In this document: positions 1 through 9,640 of the stretch, piece after piece
Layout: every line of letters starts with the position of its first letter
Numbering within the stretch: the stretch's first letter is position 1
Origin: Lepturacanthus savala
Lineage: Eukaryota; Chordata; Actinopteri; Scombriformes; Trichiuridae
Assembly (NCBI GenBank): GCA_030544235.1
Contig: CM060481.1
Span: 19,565,892-19,629,891, forward strand
Length of the DNA stretch: 64,000 nucleotides
Reading direction: 5' to 3'
Notes under the pieces: model-generated
What the model saw: the letters and a program-made list of their open reading frames with translations, nothing else
Database searches by the model: none
What the model was told of the DNA's origin: nothing
Position numbers and translations under genes: made by a program

Positions 1-2643
1 CTTGTATTTCTTGAAAAAGGTCTTTGTTATTTACTTGATTTTTTGCCCTTTTTTACCACATATATTACATATAAATATAGTCCTTCTGTGTTTGTTTTTC
101 TTCAATTTCACAAGAAAAAATATTTAATCTTCCTCTTTATAAACAATTTATTGCTTAGGTCAGAAAAAAGGTACTTATTGAATTGCTGGTGCATGGTCAA
201 TGCACAATATGTGTCCAATAAATGTTTTCAGCCATCAGCCAGTCAGTGTGGTGCGTGCTATTGATGCTGTAAATGTGTGATTCAAACCAGGCCTCTTTCA
301 TGAGGAATGTGTCCTCTTTGGGAAGACAAAGACATTGGCCAATGTTTCATGAAAAACTTCACTGCAAATAAAACCTTATTTTGTAAAGAAACGATACTCT
401 TTGATACTTGGATATTATGCCTATATGTTTATATTTAAGCTGTTTATATGTTGACTGGTGTCGATGTAAAAAAAATACAAAAGAGCGAACGTCTAATGCT
501 TGCCAAGCAGATTTTCAGCTGATCGGGTGACAAGCTTTAGAGAAGTTTTTTCTTTCTTCTCTTTATGCATAACATGACTCCAGACTTACACGTTTTCATC
601 AGCTCACCCTGATGTGCTGATGAATCACTGAATCATCAGCCTCCGGGGGATGAGTTTGGCCGTAGACGGGAAAAGCACAATTCGTTTAGCTTTAAATATC
701 TGCAAACATGTGCTTGCACGACTTGTGTCTGAATGTGAGACTCAGGGAGCAGCGAGCTGTGTACGGTGAGGGACCCGTCGACGAAAAGGCTGATTGACAT
801 CCAGTATGTACTCTGTGATTCATTAATCCCCAGTAATGCATATAGTATCAAGCCGCTTCGTGGATGACGCTGCGTCGCCTTGGTTACGGTTACAATACAA
901 CAGAGACAGACAGATATAGAGGTTGCAGACAAAGTGATGCCCGCCAGACCAATCCCACGACCTGAGAGGCAGCTGTTATCAACGTGGATTATCAACATGG
1001 GTTGTGTGAGATTTATCGGATCACTGTACGCATCATAGGGCACATAACCACAATGTTGAGCCGGGCCTGCTGTACTTTACAAAAGCTTAGCCTTCGTCAT
1101 CAATGGCTTAGTCTGACATCTACCGTCATAGACGGCCAGCTCTCACCGTCATCTCCCTGTCTGACACTCTTTCAGATCAACTGTTTCACTCCTGGACAGG
1201 TGAGGAACCTGGAAGGAGGAACCGAAAGGATGAATCATCACAAATAGTCATCAGTCATGAATAAAATAAGGAGGCAAGAACAAAAACATTCGATATAGAA
1301 TGGTGCCTAAAGAAAGATCTTTTAGGTGGTGCGTGGATCGATCGCTGAAAGAAATGCAGCTATCATGCAGCTATAATACAGCAGTAAAAGCAAAGTGTGT
1401 AAAGTGCGTATCTTCAAATGCAAAGACAGCGGATCAGAAGGTGACACGGATAGTCAAATAAAATATACATGCAAATTAGAACAGAAACTAAAATGACAGT
1501 AGAGAGATTTTTTTTCTTTTTAAAATTGAGGGTCGGAAATCAAGTGTGCAGCAGTTACAGTTATCATCCAACACACACACACATGCACACACACGCACTG
1601 CACCTGTACAGGAAGAAGATCTGATCATGTTCCACATCACAGGCCTGCTACATACAGCATGAGTGTAATAATACATCCCCGCGCTTTGCATGAAGGATAC
1701 GTCTGAACCTCATTTGCTTATGAAAGATACAGAGGGAATTAATTGATTTCATGCGTATATATTTTCTGCAGAGGAACTAAAACGCACAACTCACTTTTGT
1801 CACGCACAGTACACGTGTGAGCAGTTTAACGGCCGTGTATCCTGTTGCATATTTCACTCCGTACATTCCTTTTTTTTCCCTGCGTCACACGTGTGTGCAG
1901 AAGCTTTGCCATTTAAAACGATTGAGTGGACTAGGTGTGGTAATCTCTCGCTTACGTACATGATGATATATGTTACTGCATTGCGTAATTGAGAGACAAC
2001 CAGGGATGAGAGAGAGAGAGAGAGAGAGAGGGAGGAAGCCCGTTGTTTGTCTGTTTGTCTGGGCTGCAGGTTGCAGGGCCCGAAGTGCAGGAACAGCAAG
2101 TGCTAAAAGTGTAAATCACTCACACAGGGAGCCGTTTGAAGAGGATAATCCAGGAACGCTTTGTCTGTTTAAGCTCATGACCCTCTCCTCGGTGGACAGA
2201 GTCTATATCACACACGCACGCACACGCAGATGCCCTGATGCATACACCAACACGCAGAGGCTGAGCGAAGCCTCCTGCTTCCTGGCTCCCCAGGCAGCTA
2301 ATTACCAAGCCTTCCACACCAACAAAGGAGAAAGACTCTCTCCATTCAAACATATTAATCCCTCCATTTAGAGGCTGCAGCAGAGACGACTGCGGAGAGA
2401 ATGAGAGGGAGTTTGTTTAACCTTCTGCATGCATATGTATATGTGTGTGGGAGAGAGTCAGACGTATAGTAGGCAGCAGGAGTTTGAATTCACTGAGATG
2501 AAATGCAAATATATAGGGTTTGTAATAAATTGACTGTGCTTGTGACTGCTGCTATGTGCTGCTGTTATGTGTCACCTGACCTGATGCCTTATAGATGTAT
2601 TATTTGCACCTGAACCCAGCTTCAGTTGGGGGGGGTGTCAGTC
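1..2643. other. Upstream intergenic DNA, no gene recognised
   Basis: No exon-like or conserved protein sequence is visible on either strand. An AATAAA near 364-370 could be a polyadenylation signal of an upstream gene on the + strand, but nothing else supports this. A (GA)n tract lies at about 2008-2031 and a short CA-rich tract at about 1569-1597. The stretch 620-1000 is less AT-rich than its surroundings and has no repeat that I recognise, so it could hold a distal regulatory element; that is only a guess. Confidence 0.5.
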
Positions 2644-2930
2644 GAGCTAAAAAGCGGGTTAAAGCGCCCACATGGCAAAACGTGTGCTAAAGTGTTCTCC
2701 AAAAGCCAAATTGCATGTTAAAGCGACCTCTAGGAGCCCAAACCTGGGTTAAAGTACCCTCTAGGAGGCCTCTAGGAGCCTAAATGCATGCTAAAGTGCC
2801 CTCTTGGGAGCTAAAAAGCATGTTAGAATTCCCTCATGGCAGCCAAAGCATGTGCTAAAGTGCCCTCTATGAGCCAAAATGCATGCAACAAGCAAACAAA
2901 ACGTGCCAAAATTTCCTCTTGGGAGCTTCC
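2644..2930. repeat. Degenerate minisatellite, about 8 copies of 31-33 bp
   Basis: The block consists of diverged head-to-tail units on the pattern GAGCCAAAATGCATGC, then TAAAGTGCCCTCTAGGAG. Recognisable units start near 2644, 2674, 2706, 2737, 2779, 2811, 2841 and 2872. One extra partial unit (GCCTCTAGGAG) sits near 2768. Units differ from each other at many positions, so this is an old array. It has no spacer and repeat alternation and is not a CRISPR. A second small block of the same unit lies at 3347-3426. Confidence 0.8.
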
Positions 2931-3346
2931 CTTTTTTTTCTTTTCAGCCCCTGCTCTTCAAAAAGTCTGTGCACACCACTGGCTTCAAGTCTCTAAACAC
3001 TCCTGGTGGACTGAACATCGTAAAGCATTATGTAACGGAAGTAGCTTCATATTAACCATACAGATATGGCGACATTGAAAATGTGCATTTCAAAATATTG
3101 GAACTACTTCTTTTATGTTGAGCATTGCCAGAAACACCGGCTCCCTGCTTCCAGGAGTTTCTATTAATGCTTTCAGAGAGAATATTCAGTTGGACTGAAA
3201 ACAACAATTTGACTTGTAAGCTATCCTGAATTGGATCCTTGTTTATACTGTTGGAACAAAAGAGAGCATGGTGGAAGAAAATGTACAGTATCTATTGATG
3301 TGCTATTATTGGGAAATGATTGAATGACACGTGTATGCTGTATAGA

Positions 3347-3426
3347 TGAGCCAAACTGCATGCTAAAGTGCCCTCTAGGAGCCAACATGTGTGCTAAATT
3401 GTCCTCTGTGAGCCAAAATGCATGCG
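3347..3426. repeat. Second block of the same minisatellite, about 2.5 copies
   Basis: The unit GAGCCAAA(A/C)TGCATGCTAAAGTGCCCTCTAG reappears in the same orientation as at 2644-2930. About 416 bp of unrelated sequence separates the two blocks. Either the array was split by an insertion, or two arrays arose from one ancestral repeat-bearing element. Confidence 0.75.
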
Positions 3427-3602
3427 ATTGTTGCAGGTATCATATATTAATTATGACAGCCATGTCATAATAACTTGCCAGGAGAGTCAGGCCGCATGTT
3501 GTTGGGGTAAAAGCTTCCCTGTGTGAATCAGAATCCTTCTTCTTGTTCTTTCTTCACATTTACAGGACCATTGTTACCTTGTATAAAAATTCTGCTGTCA
3601 CT

Positions 3603-3795
3603 TTAAAGGCCTGGATTCTGTTATTATTCCTGTTAACGCACATAAAAAATCGGGCTTTCAAGCTGACAGTGGATGGCCTTGATGGTTTTATCGGAAAATG
3701 TCTTTCCTTTGTGTTCATTCTACGTTAATTCCATGATTTTACATTGACAAATCTACTGTCACAGGCTCCAATATTAAGGGAAAAAAATAGATTCA
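3603..3795 (+). repeat. Dispersed repeat, copy A (partner at 48682-49083)
   Basis: Shares collinear blocks with 48682-49083. These include GGCCTGG followed by TCTGTTATTAT or a close variant, a GACAG...TGG(C/T)(C/T)TTGATGGTTT block, and CTACRTTAATTCCATKATTTTACATT followed by a VYATATTAAG-type block and an A-rich run. Copy B has extra sequence in the middle. The two copies lie in the same orientation, one upstream of the gene and one in intron 2. This looks like a moderately old interspersed repeat; I do not recognise the family. Confidence 0.65.
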
Positions 3796-5971
3796 TTTCA
3801 GAAACCCTACACTGAGAGAATCGCATTACATGTATTTTGGACCAATTTGTTCTATACTTTCCTCCTGTAGGAATTCAATTCTATTTATTTGCAAGCGTCA
3901 TATCCCTTTGTCCCTGTTTGACATTTGGAATAAGTGAATTGGCTGAGGTTATTTTTAGTGCCACCTACTGAAATCAAGTCGTAGTACAATGGAGCAGGAA
4001 CAGGAATGTAGCGCATGTGTAGACTCATATAACAGCACTCTAGGTAAAAGCCATTCACTCCGCTCTCTCCACTCCCACTGAAAACAGGAAAAAAAATACG
4101 GGGCTGTAGTACAGTACCTGTGTGAAGAGAAGAGACGAGGTGTGTGTGTGTGCGCGTGTGTGTGTATACGTGTGTGTGCCTTCGATTGGAGTCAGACATC
4201 GTGACTACCACAAAGAGATCTGTTTTGACTAGATTCCACAACCCTTAGTCCTTCAGACCTGTGACATTTAATCTCACTAAGACCTCATTTACTCTGTTCA
4301 CTGGGTAACAACATTCCTCGGATTAACAACAAGCCTGCTCCACAAGCTCTTAGCAGACTAGACCAGTGTGTACCCATCCACGCACGCCAGGCGATAAACA
4401 AAACCTTTTCTACACTGTGTCAACAGGCCTCAGGTTCAGGTGAAAAAATGTGGTTAGGTTCAGCTTCTCCGTCAGTGTTGGTAGGAAGAATTTCCAGGTA
4501 TTGTGTGCAGTTAAGTTCCTTCAATAGGACAAGTTTTATTACAAGGATATTTGCTATGCAAATCTGAGAAGACTGTGTGCGTGTGTGTGTGTATGCTTTC
4601 CTCACTGCAGGCAGGTATTATACTTCCTGGCTGCGGGGCAAAGGCAGTGTATGTTTACACTGCTCTATGACACAGAGGGACTTTGTTTTGCCTACAATCT
4701 GACTGCTTTATGACAATGTGAAAACGAAAATCTGGGGGGCGAAGTAAAGCGAACATAAAGCAGCTGCATTATCGCCTTGTTTGTTTCTGTTTGGATGTTT
4801 TTTAGCGTCAGGCCCGTCTCAGCTGTGAACAGCTGTTGCATGCTACATGGATCAGTATGTATGCTTCAGCAGAGGCTTTAACTAATGCAGAGTTTCCACA
4901 AAACATACGAAGGGTTGGATTAAAAAAAAAAATGCTCAAGCTCTCTTTCACAAAAGTATATGCTATGCTATGAACTGCATGTAGAAATACTTAAAATACT
5001 GAAATAAAATACCTATCTTCTAAACCAGTGGTTTGTTGATCATCAAATTTTATTACATTAGCCTTCTGATGTAATGAGCAAACACATTGTACCATTAGAA
5101 CACTGGAGTGATAGTTGCTGGAAATGGGCCTCTGTACACCTATGTAGATACTGCAACAAAAAACATGTGCAGCTAGAATAGTCATTTACCACATTAGCAA
5201 TGTATAGACTGTATTTCTGATTAGTTTAAAGTTATCTTCAATGAAAACAGTGCTTTTCTTTCAAAAATAAGTTTTACATCATCAAATCTTAGGAATTGCA
5301 AGTTACTTGCAAGTAAGGGATCAAGGTCCTATCTTTGACACATAGCCTATATAATGTGCTTAACTTTCATAACAGCAAACCAATTTATTTATTTTTAAAT
5401 GATGAATATCTCACCTTAGATGAAAATCCTTCATGTCTTGTCAGGTCTCCTTTAATGTCTCGGCCAATGCAGACAAATGCAGGAATATTAATAATAGTCT
5501 TTTATGATAATAAATAAGTGTTTTTTATGAAAAGCAGACAACACACAATTTCGCCTGGTCTACATTCTGGAAGGATTTGATTCACATGGTTCACTTATCT
5601 TCTTCTTTGCTGCCATGTTCTAATATACTTTAATGTTGGACACTACATACCTGTTGCTGTCTTGATAATGGGTGGTTGGAGTGTGTACACATCAAGCACA
5701 GAGATGGAAGTAATTACAGGACTTCATCTTTCTATACCAGACACAATCTGATTTATTGTATTTGAATACACATTAATTTAATGTTTCATTATTTTCAATA
5801 ATCCAAAACCTAATTTATTGATTACACATACAAGAGTAGATGCTTAAAATCAGTCTTTGATTTAAAAATATGTTGCTTTTGGTTGAGAGGACTGTTATAA
5901 AGAAGCATCAAAAACCAAGCAAAACCTAAATGCTGCTTCATGCAGGTTTATTATGTCCTTATAATCTGTAG
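3796..5971. other. AT-rich upstream DNA, nothing recognised
   Basis: Contains a GT-rich microsatellite at about 4139-4178 with an alternating GCGCGTGTGTGT core, and scattered short A and T runs. No splice-bounded coding sequence, RNA gene or clear transposon end is visible. Confidence 0.45.
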
Positions 5972-6639
5972 CAGTGGTGGATGAGGTATCTTTACCTTAA
6001 AGTAGAAATACTGCTATCAAAAATAATCAATTACAAGTAAAAGTCCTGTTACTTAAGTAAAGGTACATAGGTATTATCATTAATATGTTATTAAAGTATT
6101 AAAAGTAAAATTATTTCATATTATTTAGAATATTATACTACTTGTTTTAGTCATAACTACATGTGAGAACATTTTAATGTTTTACTTTATAAATGTTGAG
6201 CCACTTTGAGATAATTTAAGTATATTAATAGTAAGAGTAGCAACACCATCATGTAAAGGTCATATAATTTAAAAAATAAAATGCAATCAAGTATAGATAA
6301 TCAATTTAACCACTTAGGCCACAGGTCTATATTTCAGTTTTCCTGCTCAAAGTGAGAAGCCCACAATAAATATGGAATATCTCTACAACCACAAGAGCTA
6401 TGTACTTAAACCTGGTATCAAAAGAAAGCATGTGATGTGACTACAAACGTGTCAGAATCAATTTATGTTACTGTGATAGAGCATATAAAGCTAAAAATAT
6501 GTTTTACTACAGATACAAATGCTTTATGTAGTACTGTAGCTGACGTTTTATCATGTGATTTATGTATTGGATGTGATTATTTGATACATAGACAAGCAAT
6601 GCATACAACTCAACAGGTTAAAGTAGATTCATTCTATTT

Positions 6640-6726
<87 letters not shown>

Positions 6727-6970
6727 ATATATATATATTTTAAATAGAATGAATCTACTTTAACCTGTTGAGTTGTATGCATTGCTTGTCTATAATATAT
6801 ATATATATATATATCTATAATATATATATTATTTAAAGTTGTCATAGTAATGTAGTGGAGAAGAAAGTACACTCTTTCCGTCTGAAATGTAGTTTAGTGT
6901 AACATCAAATGGAATTACACGTCAAAATTATACTTAATTACAATGAGTACTTCGTTACTTTCCTCCACTG
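5972..6970. mobile_element. hAT-like non-autonomous DNA transposon
   Basis: The left end begins CAGTGGTGGATGAGG and the right end closes with CCTCCACTG, so the termini are inverted (CAGTGGNGGA). The flanking 8-mers 5964-5971 (ATCTGTAG) and 6971-6978 (GTCTGTGG) agree at 6 of 8 positions, as expected of an aged 8-bp target duplication of the hAT superfamily. The subterminal text (AAGTAAAAGTCCTGTTACTTAAGTAAAGGTAC) is a type I recognise as very common in teleost genomes. No transposase reading frame is present, so it depends on an autonomous relative. It ends only about 100 bp from the CpG-rich promoter region. Family assignment is from recall. Confidence 0.75.
6588..6793. repeat. Perfect 56-bp inverted repeat around an AT microsatellite
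   Basis: The left arm 6588-6643 begins ATAGACAAGCAATGCATAC. The right arm 6738-6793 is its exact reverse complement with no mismatch by eye. The 94-bp centre is nearly pure (AT)n with two TTT interruptions, so the centre can also self-pair, making a hairpin of up to about 100 bp. It lies inside the hAT-like element at 5972-6970. Two further AT runs follow at 6794-6830. Confidence 0.9.
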
Positions 6971-7351
6971 GTCTGTGGGCTATTCGAGAACTGGACGAAT
7001 TGGGAGTTCCAGTTGAAACTTCCCTTTACCGACCGCTCTACTGTTGAATATTAACCGACGACTGAACAGGTGAACCGTTTCTAAACGGCCACCGTTCCGC
7101 ACAGAAAACCGATATCAGTAAGAAATCTCCGTCGCGACGCGTTTTATTTATCGAATCGACTCTAATTCTCCGCTTTTCAACGGCTGTTAACGCGTGTTTA
7201 CGCCTCCCCTCCCCTTGTGTACCGACGCCACCGGCAACGCTTGTTTTCCAGCACTCGGTCCGGATCCGCGTTTTTTTTTTTCTATTTTCTTTTTTCCCCG
7301 GTTGAGCGGGGCGGCCGAAACCGAAACTCCGCTCCGGGTTTTGCGGGCGGC

Positions 7352-7357
7352 CACGTG
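7352..7357. promoter_or_regulatory. E-box CACGTG, promoter copy 1
   Basis: A perfect palindromic CACGTG in the context GCCACGTGCG, in the CpG-rich promoter region. This is the class of site bound by USF, MYC/MAX and related bHLH factors. A second copy lies at 7512-7517. Function is inferred only. Confidence 0.4.
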
Positions 7358-7384
7358 CGGCCCAGCTGAGGTGACTGGCAGGAC

Positions 7385-7392
7385 TTGTTTAC
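7385..7392 (-). promoter_or_regulatory. FOXO-type site TTGTTTAC (GTAAACAA on the - strand)
   Basis: A perfect match to the DAF-16/FOXO binding element, 28 bp downstream of the E-box at 7352-7357. INSR is an established FOXO target in flies and mammals, giving feedback when insulin signalling is low. The same 8-mer occurs several times elsewhere in the window (for example 9527-9534, 26079, 46645, 59903), so by sequence alone it may be chance. A one-mismatch relative GTGTTTAC lies at 7194-7201. Confidence 0.35.
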
Positions 7393-7511
7393 TGGTGGAG
7401 AGACTCGCAGAAACAGAGACGGAAAGAGGGGGAACCGGAGGGAGAGCGACCGCTAAAAACGGAACGGGGAATCCAAGTTTTTACACTTGACCCGTCTTTT
7501 TAAAGTCTTTT

Positions 7512-7517
7512 CACGTG
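7512..7517. promoter_or_regulatory. E-box CACGTG, promoter copy 2
   Basis: Perfect CACGTG in the context TTCACGTGCG, 160 bp downstream of the first E-box. The paired spacing inside the CpG core makes it a better candidate than an isolated site, but there is no comparative evidence here. Confidence 0.4.
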
Positions 7518-7773
7518 CGTTTACCTCGCCCCGTTTTGCCTACCGGACACGGGAGACCTACTTCGCGTGCGTTTTTTGTGTTTTTATTTGAACTCTATCG
7601 CCGACTCTGAAACCTGGTTTGTTTTGGATTAGCTAGCTAACGTTAGCCCCCATCAGCTAGCGTTAATCTGAGAAAAGAGACGGGCGGCGTGGTGGAGACT
7701 TCTCTCACTTCACAGCAGCGTGCAGGTTGAACGCGGCTGTTGTGTTTTTTTCCCCCATTTCTCCTCACAGTAA

Positions 7774-8248
7774 ATGGAAAACAAGTAACGTTTATCTCTT
7801 TAAGTTTTCCCCCCGCTTTTGTTTTCCTCGTTTTTTTTCGTGCTGGTTTATATGGGAGCTCGTTTTGCGGCGTGGTGGTCAGCGGGGGTGAAGGAGTTCA
7901 GAGGAAGGTCGTAGTGGGGAAAGCTGTGTGGCTGCTGCTGCACGTTTTTCCTGCACGTAGCTGGTGAAGGAGTTTCCTGGGATGTGCTTCCATTTGTCTT
8001 AATAAAAAGGGTGCGCTTCTGAGAAAACGTAAAGACCTGTGGACTTAAAAAAAAGACAGAGCGCAACACCCCCGTTCTCGTCTCCGCGTTTGGGCGATAT
8101 ATCCACAACTTAAGCTGAAGAAGATTGAAGAGGAGGACATTTGTATTTTGTTTGTTTTTTTGAAGTGGGGCTTTCCTCGTTGGTGCAGTGCATTACACAG
8201 AAAATGAGCCTGGAGCCAGTGGATCTCCTTCGGGGACCTCCAAACTAG
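7774..8248 (+). other. Cluster of short upstream ORFs in the presumed 5' leader
   Basis: Four ATG-initiated frames end before the receptor start: 7774-7788 (4 codons plus stop), 7852-7914 (20 codons), 7982-8002 (6 codons) and 8204-8248 (14 codons). None resembles a known peptide. If the transcript starts upstream of them they would reduce scanning to the main start codon. Their reality depends on the unknown transcription start. Confidence 0.4.
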
Positions 8249-8328
8249 CCCTCAGCGTGCGGGATATAAATAATAATAATATATTTTTTTTCTCTTTTTG
8301 ATTGAGTGGAGCAGCCAAATCAAAACAG

Positions 8329-8513
8329 ATGAACGCGGACTGTCGCCTCCACTTATGGAAAATGAAGATTTTCACTCGTACATGTGTCGCCAGAACCCAA
8401 GATCACGTTATTTAGTGGTCTGCATTTTTTCCAGGGCTCACATAGATCACAAACTTGGCTGGGAAGATACTCATAGATTTATTCCCCCCCGGTTTACGGG
8501 GGGCAATCCTTGA
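8329..8513 (+). other. Two overlapping upstream ORFs close to the main start
   Basis: A 28-codon frame begins at 8329 and ends at 8415. A 52-codon frame in a different phase begins at 8355 and ends at 8513. Both stop before the receptor ATG at 8672, leaving at least 158 nt for reinitiation. No conserved peptide is recognised. The longer frame reads across the GC hairpin at 8481-8506. Confidence 0.4.
8481..8506 (+). promoter_or_regulatory. GC-clamped hairpin in the 5' leader
   Basis: A run of seven C, a short GGTTTAC loop and a run of six G can pair as a six-base G:C stem, and the flanking ATT and AAT can extend it after one mismatch. It lies about 165 nt upstream of the start codon, just before the stop codon of the 52-codon upstream frame. 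It may slow scanning or simply be a homopolymer feature. Confidence 0.4.
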
Positions 8514-8671
8514 CTAAGTTGACAATATCGGGAGTTTTAAGCAATTGTTGAATACTTTTTTTTTGATATCCCAGCGCTTTTCTGAAAAGAAACGTTTCTC
8601 CCCCCTAAGACTGGAGTTTTTTATTTGGAGAAGCTCCAATAGGAGAGCACTTTACTTCTCCTCAAGTCAAA

Positions 8672-8765
8672 ATGAGGGGGTGGACGCTAAAACTGCGAGC
8701 ACAAATTGTGTTTTTTATCATCTGCACCTGTATTATATGCCAGTGTGGACTAATCAATGGAGAAA
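8672..8765 (+). CDS. insr: Insulin receptor, coding exon 1 (signal peptide)
   Basis: Encodes residues 1-31 and the first base of codon 32. The peptide has a basic start (Arg2, Lys7, Arg9), a hydrophobic core at about residues 12-23 (IVFFIICTCIIC) and ends with NGE, which joins to exon 2 as GE-IC. Human INSR has GEVC and IGF1R has EIC at the same place. This is the cleavable signal peptide that targets the receptor to the secretory pathway. The start was chosen because an in-frame TAA lies at 8606-8608 with no ATG between, and position -3 is A. The donor is AAA|GTAAGT at 8766, and the phase-1 junction matches the phase of the exon 2 acceptor. The coding part, 94 nt, is the same length as I recall for mammalian IGF1R. 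Confidence 0.93.
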
Positions 8766-9129
8766 GTAAGTATTGATTTTTAATTTCCTAGTCATTACTT
8801 TATTATGATTTTTTCTCATGACACATTAAAATTCACTTTGCATTTCAAATGCTGGGGACTGATTCGAATGATTTCTTCATTTTTTAAGCAAATGCCACAA
8901 TACACTGGATATTTCAAATGTAAATTAAAAAAGTGTGATCCTATTGCTGCATTTTAGGAGGATAAACTACCATTAAGTTTGATAAAGACACACAAAACAT
9001 GCAACAGTTTAGATACTGTAAATAACAATATGGATACGTTGTGAAATACTTAAAATAAATACTTGATACCACTGAATCTGAGGAATATCTACAGAAAACA
9101 AATCTTTATTTTATAGTGTTTATTTCATC

Positions 9130-9640
9130 AATTAATTTCAGTCGTACGTCCCTCGCCTTTATTTTTGCGCATGCGCAACGTGTATTATGGGGTCTAATTA
9201 AGGAGCTGGTTTTCGCGGATGCGTGGCTGCGTGCTAATAATTGATATTCCTCCGTAAAAGTGATTGAGGAATATCCCCGCCCCCTCTCGCTGTCTCTTAA
9301 AGGTACATATTTGAGCGGCCTGTGTTGGATGCGCCAGCCCCAGGGCCAGATTAGTTGCTGTAACTGGACGAGGGTGGTCTGCTGCAGAGCGTCTAAACTG
9401 GGAGTAGCAGGATTGGCTCCGTGAGCGCAGCTAGGCCTCATGGCTACAGACACACACACACACGCCAAGCGCGCGCGCACACACTAAGCGCGCGCGCACA
9501 CACGGCGTAGTTGCTGCAGCCTGAACGTAAACAAATTAGCCGCCGACGCTCAGAAGTCTCTTTAGAGGTGTCGGATTAGCCTACATCGCTCTTTAGCTCC
9601 ATTTCCGACCAGAGTATGGGCGTCTTCCTCCGCGGAGGAT
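9130..9640. promoter_or_regulatory. CpG-rich start of intron 1 with Z-DNA-prone core
   Basis: CpG frequency rises again about 400 bp after exon 1. The stretch 9450-9504 is almost entirely alternating purine-pyrimidine: (CA)n, then two copies of an AAGCGCGCGCGCACACAC-like unit. A FOXO-type GTAAACAA is at 9527-9534. This may be the downstream shore of the promoter CpG island or an intronic regulatory element. No direct evidence of function. Confidence 0.4.

Larger units (their letters stand above)
6971..8671 (+). promoter_or_regulatory. insr: CpG-rich promoter region and 5' leader of insr
   Basis: Base composition changes sharply from the AT-rich transposon into a CpG-dense stretch (about 7080-7750). 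This is what is expected for insulin receptor genes, whose mammalian promoter is GC-rich and TATA-less. No convincing TATA box is seen. Visible sites include a GC box GGGGCGG (7308-7314), two CACGTG E-boxes (7352-7357, 7512-7517), a FOXO-type TTGTTTAC (7385-7392), and palindromes CGTCGCGACG (7130-7139) and GCTAACGTTAGC (7636-7647). The transcription start cannot be fixed from sequence. If it lies in the CpG core, the leader is roughly 1 kb and unspliced, but a non-coding exon with an intron in the leader cannot be excluded. Confidence 0.65.

Noticed and set aside
364..420. Polyadenylation signal of an upstream gene
   Set aside because: AATAAA alone is frequent in AT-rich DNA, and no upstream coding sequence is visible in the window. 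Kept only as a remark.
2644..2930. CRISPR-like array
   Set aside because: Units are contiguous with no unique spacers, highly diverged, and the DNA is vertebrate. It is a minisatellite.
6437..6872. Frames encoding repeated Ile-Tyr
   Set aside because: Translation of an (AT)n microsatellite.
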